Source: JBAVVD01 sp049697115
Lineage (GTDB): Bacteria > Acidobacteriota > Aminicenantia > Aminicenantales > UBA4085
Direction of reading: 5' to 3'
DNA length: 22,980 bases
NCBI GenBank assembly: GCA_049697115.1
Contig: JBAVVD010000094.1
Coordinates: 1 to 22,980, forward strand
Below the pieces are notes generated by a model. It was not told where the DNA came from. It made no database searches and saw only the letters and a program-made list of their open reading frames with translations. The translations under genes were made by a program, and so were the position numbers. Position 1 is the first letter of the stretch. Every line of letters starts with the position of its first letter. This document shows positions 21,434-22,980 of the stretch, in pieces.

Positions 21434-22980
21434 GTGAAAGGATTTTTTAGTATTCTCCGGTTGGCCGTCTGGTTTTCTTTCTCTCTTCTTCTGAGCTATT
21501 TTATCCAGTTCAGGGGGCAGGTCAGAAAATTCGTCTTTCTCGACCACACATTCCATCTTGATCTCCGCTCTTTTTTGCCCCTCGCTTTCTGGTTCCTCGC
21601 GATCCTTTCAGTCCTCTGGCTTCTCACCGCCAAAATTCTCTCAAAAACCCTACCCCTAAAATACCCGAAGGCCCTAGCTCAGGATTTCCTTTCTTATCTC
21701 CCCTTTGTCTTCCTGGCTCTGACTCCTCTCGCTCTCACCCATTATCTGACTTCTGAGGACCTCCAGACAAGGACGACGCTTCTGCTCCTGGCAGTGCTTT
21801 TCTCCATTCTCTACCTGAAAGCCGTTCCGCTTTCCCAATGGACCAGAGAAAATCCATGCTTTTTAAGAACTCTGACCCAAAAATTTCTGAACCTGTCTCT
21901 TCCCAAAAAGCTCATTATTCTCTTCCTGGCCGCTCTCATCCTTTATAATGCCGGTTCGGCCTCACTGAGTTCCAAAGGGATCACTTTTTCCGGCGACGAG
22001 CCTCACTATCTTCTCATCACCTACAGCCTCCTACATGATAGAGATTTTGACCTGGCCGAAAATTATGCTCGAAAGGACTACACCCAATTCACCATTCCCC
22101 AGGCATTCATCCGGTCCCACGCCATTCCAGGCGCAAGACCGGAGAGTCGGTATTCATTCCATTCTCCCGGAATCTCATTTTGCATGCTTCCTTTCTATGC
22201 CCTGGGGTCGCTCTTCGGAAGAAAAATGCTCATCTTGATACTCCGCTTCGGAATGAGTATTTTCGGCGCACTCCTTGGACTTCAGTTGTATCTCTACGCC
22301 AGGGAAGAATGGAAAAAAGAAAAACTCGCCCTGGGACTCTGGCTTCTTTTCAGCCTGACTTCGCCCGTCTTTTTCTATTCCATCCACATCTATCCGGAAA
22401 TTGTCGTCGCCCTCCTTTCCTTCACCGTCTTCCGGATCTTCCGCTTTTCTCCTTCTCTTTCAAAAACAAAGATCATTCTCTGCGGATTTCTTCTGTCTTC
22501 TTTTATCTGGTTTCATGCCCTCAAATATCTTTTTATCCAGATTCCGCTGATCCTCTACTGTCTCTGGGTTTTGGTCAAAAAACACAGAAAAAGGACGGAC
22601 CTGGTTTATTTCCTGGCGTTCCCCGTTCTCCTCACCGGAATTTATTTTTATTTTCAATACACTCTTTACGGCTCCTTCTCCATCTCCGCAGTATCCTGGC
22701 AGAAGACCATGGACACCCGCCAGACGTTTGACTTCTTTAGAGAAATCCTCTTCAACATTCCCCTTCGCTTCCGATGGGAAACACTGGCCGGCTATTTCCT
22801 AGACCAGCGGGACGGGCTCCTCTTCTATGCCCCGATTTATTTCTTTGCCTTCCTGGGGATGGCCGAAGTCATCCGGCGGAAAGGAAGAGAACTACTCCTT
22901 CTTCTCTTCCTTGCGGCCCCGTATGTGCTTTTTTCTGCCTTCCTGACGCAGAGGACTGGGTACGCCCCCCAGGCCAGGCC
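21434..22980 (+). CDS. polytopic membrane glycosyltransferase-like protein (GT-C / GT39-like), cut by the right edge
   Basis: At least 515 codons are open to the window end with no stop. The GTG start at 21434 has GGAG five bases before it and fits the predicted promoter; an in-frame ATG at 21371 would lie upstream of that promoter. The protein is very hydrophobic with many predicted membrane helices. It has an N-terminal block of about four helices (residues 8-26, 47-66, 84-101 and 109-126) and another near 160. Then comes a loop with FSGDEPHYLL, where Asp188-Glu189 match the acidic pair of lipid-carrier-dependent GT-C enzymes (PMT/ArnT type). A further loop has YSFHSPGIS, and more helices follow. 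Such enzymes move a sugar from a polyprenyl phosphate donor on the outer face of the inner membrane. The helices before the acidic motif are more than usual. The acceptor is unknown. Confidence 0.8.
   Translation, partial: MKGFFSILRLAVWFSFSLLLSYFIQFRGQVRKFVFLDHTFHLDLRSFLPLAFWFLAILSVLWLLTAKILSKTLPLKYPKALAQDFLSYLPFVFLALTPLALTHYLTSEDLQTRTTLLLLAVLFSILYLKAVPLSQWTRENPCFLRTLTQKFLNLSLPKKLIILFLAALILYNAGSASLSSKGITFSGDEPHYLLITYSLLHDRDFDLAENYARKDYTQFTIPQAFIRSHAIPGARPESRYSFHSPGISFCMLPFYALGSLFGRKMLILILRFGMSIFGALLGLQLYLYAREEWKKEKLALGLWLLFSLTSPVFFYSIHIYPEIVVALLSFTVFRIFRFSPSLSKTKIILCGFLLSSFIWFHALKYLFIQIPLILYCLWVLVKKHRKRTDLVYFLAFPVLLTGIYFYFQYTLYGSFSISAVSWQKTMDTRQTFDFFREILFNIPLRFRWETLAGYFLDQRDGLLFYAPIYFFAFLGMAEVIRRKGRELLLLLFLAAPYVLFSAFLTQRTGYAPQAR

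Noticed and set aside
1..22980. CRISPR array, rRNA or tRNA genes
   Set aside because: No regularly spaced direct repeats and no recognisable rRNA or cloverleaf tRNA sequence were seen.

Overview
The window looks like bacterial chromosome from a Gram-negative-type organism: there is a TolC-family outer-membrane protein, there are several signal peptides, and the genes have sigma70-like promoters. Most host genes have moderate base composition and clear Shine-Dalgarno sites. The mix of genes (DUF362, secreted creatininase-like protein, GlcD/GlpC fusion with a Met-Pro-rich tail, N-succinylamino-acid-racemase-like enolase beside a COG3375-type GNAT) recalls uncultured lineages such as Aminicenantes/Acidobacteriota or deltaproteobacteria. 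That placement is an impression, not a demonstrated assignment.

Region 1 (1-2810) is the start of an integron. An IntI-type tyrosine recombinase on the minus strand is transcribed towards an attI-like junction and then towards a cassette array running off the left edge. This is the inverted-integrase layout, opposite to class 1 integrons. Two complete AT-rich cassettes are present: a small protein with a HEPN-like RN-x3-H motif, and a two-helix membrane protein. Each ends in its own attC, and the start codon of a third cassette gene lies on the edge. The core sites are mutually consistent: each cassette's left core is the reverse complement of its own R'' core. Directly upstream of the intI promoter lies an IS91-type transposase fragment (about 2826-3430).

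Region 2 (3620-11918, all minus) is metabolic: aldehyde dehydrogenase and DUF362 protein (two-gene operon), a secreted creatininase-family amidohydrolase, purM, and a large FAD/Fe-S oxidoreductase fusion with an odd Met-Pro-rich tail. Most have their own recognisable promoter.

Region 3 (12232-15827) holds an enolase-superfamily enzyme with the full catalytic set of the OSBS/N-succinylamino acid racemase group, a divergent class III aminotransferase, and a GNAT of the type that partners this racemase. Together they suggest N-succinylation-based conversion of D- to L-amino acids or a related acyl-amino-acid pathway. The desuccinylase is not in the window.

Region 4 (15957-22980) holds a secreted CBM9-like protein, then a 331-bp foldback element with terminal inverted repeats and a perfect 8-bp target duplication (a MITE). 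After it come two glycosyltransferases in an overlapping pair, a TolC-family protein, a 99-bp GC-rich palindromic repeat, and a large GT-C-like membrane protein cut by the right edge. The glycosyltransferases and TolC suggest envelope glycan assembly and export.

A recurring feature is a class of genes (intI, DUF362, aminotransferase, GT2) that lack a Shine-Dalgarno and have a -10 hexamer 6-9 nt before the ATG. This predicts leaderless mRNAs. Their neighbours have classic Shine-Dalgarno sites and leaders.
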